A DNA stretch of 8,516 nucleotides from an uncultured Lachnospiraceae bacterium (GTDB lineage: Bacteria > Bacillota > Clostridia > Lachnospirales > Lachnospiraceae), in contig CAJTJY010000046.1 in the NCBI GenBank assembly GCA_910576975.1, positions 1 to 8,516 on the forward strand. Direction: 5' to 3'. Numbering within the stretch: position 1 is the first letter of the stretch; each line of letters opens with the position of its first letter. Below are positions 6,189-8,516 of the stretch, piece after piece. Under the pieces are notes generated by a model that did not search any database, had not been told where the DNA came from, and was given only the letters and a program-made list of their open reading frames with translations. The translations under genes and the position numbers were made by a program.

Positions 6189-8459
6189 ATGAAGAAATCA
6201 GGCAGGAAGTTTCTAGTCATTTTTTTAGCGGTTGCGTTGATATCGGCAACATTGTACCCGGTACAAGGCGTGGCGGCAGAAAATGCAGACGCCAGACAGG
6301 AACATGTGGCAACAACAGAGGCGGTGGATCGGGAAATGTGCGCAGCCCTTGGGAATGAGGTCAGCCAGGATGACGGAGAGGAACCGCCGAAAGAGGATCA
6401 GGTAACAGGGGATGACGGCAATGTCACGCCGGATGATGGGGAAGAAGATTCTGATCCGTGGGATATTATTTGGCACGATACTACTAATCCAGTAATTGAG
6501 AGCTTTGAATTTGCGGAAAACGGACAGATGTTAACGGTAGACGACACCCTGCATTTTACAATTTCAACCTACGATGCAGATAGTGGGATTGACTATACTT
6601 ATATTTATATACGTGGTAATGGTAATAGTTTAGGACAGACAGTTGATCTTGTAAAAGAAGAGGAGGGGAATTTGTATACAGGCACGTTTCCCTGTAGTAA
6701 TCTCAAGGGCAATTACGGCAATCAATTCTATGTTTACGAAATTGTGGTAAAGGATAGAGCGAATAATTATGACAATTGGAAGACGCAGGATGAGGAGACT
6801 GGAAAATACCTCTATACTTTCACGTTAGATTATGAGCCGAATGTCTCTGTTTCCAATTTTCGTATGGAGACACACTCTTCAAGAGAAGACGGAAAGCTAG
6901 CGATCGGAGATACGGTAACTTATAGCGCAGATGTGAAGTGTGACAATGATAAGCTCTCTTATGTTTATTCATCCTTGCATGGGTGGTATCCGGGTCATTT
7001 CAATCAAAGTGAAAATCTGAATGTATCTTTTGATGAGGATACTGGGATATTAACTGGGACTTTTACAGTTACAGAAGAAACTTATCCCACAGAATGGTAC
7101 TGGTCTGACATTTCTATAGGAACAGAGTCTGGAGAACATTATTTCTTGTACCCTGTGTCTCTGGAACCAGAAGCGAAGCTGAGCTTTGAGGTTTATCAGG
7201 AGGATTTTGATACAGAGCCGCCAGTCATTGAAGATATTACGATTGACAAAAATGGACAATTTGTGGAACCAGGAGACATCGTCAAGCTCACAGTCAAAGT
7301 AAAAGAGGATCATCCAGGATATGCATATGCATATATTTATCCACAGGCGAAATGTGTCTCGGATGGTCACTATGTCAACCTGGAATATGATGCGAAGAGC
7401 AGTGCATATGTTGGGGAGGTTCTAATCACAGAGGATACCTACCCCTGTGAATGGGCACTTACACATTTACATGTATATGATGAGAGTAGCAACTATACGT
7501 TTTTGTATGATTTCCAGGAAAATTTTGGTGCGGCTCTTCCTTGGTATTATAAAGTGTCAAAAAATAATTATAGGGAAGATGTAAGGGACATAACGTTTGA
7601 ATTTTACGGATACGCAAGACAGGAAGACGGAAGTTACCAGCCAAATTCCTTGATTATGTCTCAAACAGTTGAAAATGTCGGAAGACGTACGACAGTGGCT
7701 GAATTGAAAGAAAAATTCGGACTTACTTTCCCACAGCCCATTGAGGACGTTCCTGCGGAGTGGAAACTTGGATATTCAAGTTGGGGAGTGGAATTGGACG
7801 GTCCATCTATAGATGAAAATACCGAGATGTGTTTTTTTGATTCTTCTAACATGACATGTGCCATGACCGCCGTCTATGACAAGGGATGCGCCAACGTTTC
7901 CCTTACCTATATCTCGAAAGACGGGGAGATAAAAACGGCGATGATTCCGAGGTTTGTAGAACTGGGGACGACATACCAGGAGGTGCTGGACGCTTTGACA
8001 CTGCCAGAGGATGCGGACACCGAAGAGTTTGCAGGGCTCATTAAATTGTCTTATGCTGGTGATGAAGATGCGCAGGTCGGGAAATGCAGCTACATTTATG
8101 CAGAGGCGCAGTACAAGGATTGCCAGGTGTCATGGAATGCAAGATACATCGGAGAGGACGGCAGGGAAGTTTCCAAGACCATGCGGAAATCGTATCTGAT
8201 AGGAACCAAGATGAGCGATGCGCTGGCAGAGCTGGATGCGCCGGAAGAGGTTAGCGGGCTGGAATTTGAAGCCTGGACCTTAACGACGTCCGCTGCGGAG
8301 GAGATCACTGATACGATGACAAGCTTGGAGGTGGTGGCGGTTTACCGTGGCAAAACCACGATAGACGCCTCGTATTCGTTGCGTGGGGAAAACGGCGAGG
8401 TTTCTTCTGACGACGGCATGGTTCTCATGGACGGGGAAGAACTCACGGACGCAGAGTGA
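6189..8459 (+). CDS. Secreted multi-repeat protein with Ig-like and beta-rich repeats
   Basis: This 756-residue protein is exported; I do not recognise a named family member. A Sec signal peptide occupies residues 1-30 (basic MKKSGRK, hydrophobic core, probable cleavage after VAA). Residues about 57-92 are an acidic, low-complexity linker rich in DDGE. Three Ig-like repeats follow at about 97-215, 216-336 and 342-445. Repeats 1 and 3 share PVIE followed by NGQ, and repeats 2 and 3 share TE(E/D)TYP and EW. The C-terminal part has three beta-rich repeats at about 465-563, 567-644 and 645-722, each ending in an AVY/AEAQY/AVY strand, and then the first 34 residues of a fourth. No LPXTG, S-layer homology or choline-binding anchor is present, and no catalytic motif is visible. 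Surface adhesion or matrix binding is a reasonable guess only. AAGGAGGT lies 8 bases before the ATG. Confidence 0.85.
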   Translation: MKKSGRKFLVIFLAVALISATLYPVQGVAAENADARQEHVATTEAVDREMCAALGNEVSQDDGEEPPKEDQVTGDDGNVTPDDGEEDSDPWDIIWHDTTNPVIESFEFAENGQMLTVDDTLHFTISTYDADSGIDYTYIYIRGNGNSLGQTVDLVKEEEGNLYTGTFPCSNLKGNYGNQFYVYEIVVKDRANNYDNWKTQDEETGKYLYTFTLDYEPNVSVSNFRMETHSSREDGKLAIGDTVTYSADVKCDNDKLSYVYSSLHGWYPGHFNQSENLNVSFDEDTGILTGTFTVTEETYPTEWYWSDISIGTESGEHYFLYPVSLEPEAKLSFEVYQEDFDTEPPVIEDITIDKNGQFVEPGDIVKLTVKVKEDHPGYAYAYIYPQAKCVSDGHYVNLEYDAKSSAYVGEVLITEDTYPCEWALTHLHVYDESSNYTFLYDFQENFGAALPWYYKVSKNNYREDVRDITFEFYGYARQEDGSYQPNSLIMSQTVENVGRRTTVAELKEKFGLTFPQPIEDVPAEWKLGYSSWGVELDGPSIDENTEMCFFDSSNMTCAMTAVYDKGCANVSLTYISKDGEIKTAMIPRFVELGTTYQEVLDALTLPEDADTEEFAGLIKLSYAGDEDAQVGKCSYIYAEAQYKDCQVSWNARYIGEDGREVSKTMRKSYLIGTKMSDALAELDAPEEVSGLEFEAWTLTTSAAEEITDTMTSLEVVAVYRGKTTIDASYSLRGENGEVSSDDGMVLMDGEELTDAE

Positions 8460-8461
8460 GC

Positions 8462-8470
8462 TGGTATAAT
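8462..8470 (+). promoter_or_regulatory. Extended -10 promoter motif after the secreted-protein gene
   Basis: TGG directly before TATAAT (8465-8470) fits the TGn extended -10 consensus exactly. There is no good -35 box at 16-18 bp spacing, which extended -10 promoters can tolerate. It starts 3 bases after the stop codon and could drive a plus-strand gene beyond the window. The remaining 46 bases are AT-rich, with one ATG (8498) that runs only five codons. No terminator is visible for the gene just upstream. Confidence 0.4.
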
Positions 8471-8516
8471 AAAGTTGTAACACCAAACAGGAAATAAATG
8501 ATATATTCAATATAAA

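Noticed and set aside
8498..8515. ATG at 8498 after AGGAAA, as a possible start of a next gene.
   Set aside because: The frame closes at TAA after five codons.

Overview
The window comes from a low-to-mid GC Gram-positive anaerobe, most likely a member of the Clostridia and probably Lachnospiraceae. This rests on strong AGGAGG-type ribosome binding sites throughout, a perfect sigma-A promoter, the two-part short-form HisG plus HisZ enzyme, a monofunctional HisB, a HisI-HisE fusion carrying an extra HisA/HisF-like N-terminal domain, and a large secreted repeat protein of a kind common in gut Firmicutes. The genus is inference; no marker gene fixes it.

Positions 1-60 may hold the last 19 codons of an upstream gene. 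An exact-consensus promoter (TTGACA, 17 bp spacer, TATAAT, 68-96) then drives a compact plus-strand histidine operon: hisZ (161-1348), hisG (1424-2086), hisD (2083-3375, overlapping hisG by ATGA), hisB (3387-3980) and a fusion gene (3989-5269). In the fusion gene a degenerate HisA/HisF-type barrel precedes phosphoribosyl-AMP cyclohydrolase (HisI) and phosphoribosyl-ATP pyrophosphatase (HisE). Together these cover step 1 (HisG with HisZ), steps 2-3 (HisE, HisI), the dehydratase step (HisB) and the last two oxidations (HisD). Genuine hisA, hisH, hisF, hisC and histidinol-phosphate phosphatase are not in the window and must lie elsewhere if the pathway is complete. A 107-residue single-pass membrane protein of unknown function (5340-5663) follows in the same orientation. 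Transcription most likely ends at a long hairpin with a U-run (5699-5752).

Positions 5753-6188 hold no convincing gene. They contain a second good promoter (5895-5924) and a leader of about 260 nt with several hairpins, one pair of them mutually exclusive, and a possible 18-codon upstream ORF. This leads to a strong Shine-Dalgarno and a 756-residue exported protein (6189-8459). That protein has a signal peptide, an acidic linker, three Ig-like repeats and then three beta-rich repeats plus the start of a fourth. It ends without a visible wall anchor. An extended -10 promoter motif lies just after its stop codon.

The histidine section is conserved metabolism and can be called with confidence. 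The right-hand part is accessory. No clear new multi-gene system is visible. The observations most worth following are the catalytically blanked barrel fused to HisIE, the unknown membrane protein with a perfect intragenic palindrome, and the long leader and mid-repeat ending of the secreted protein.
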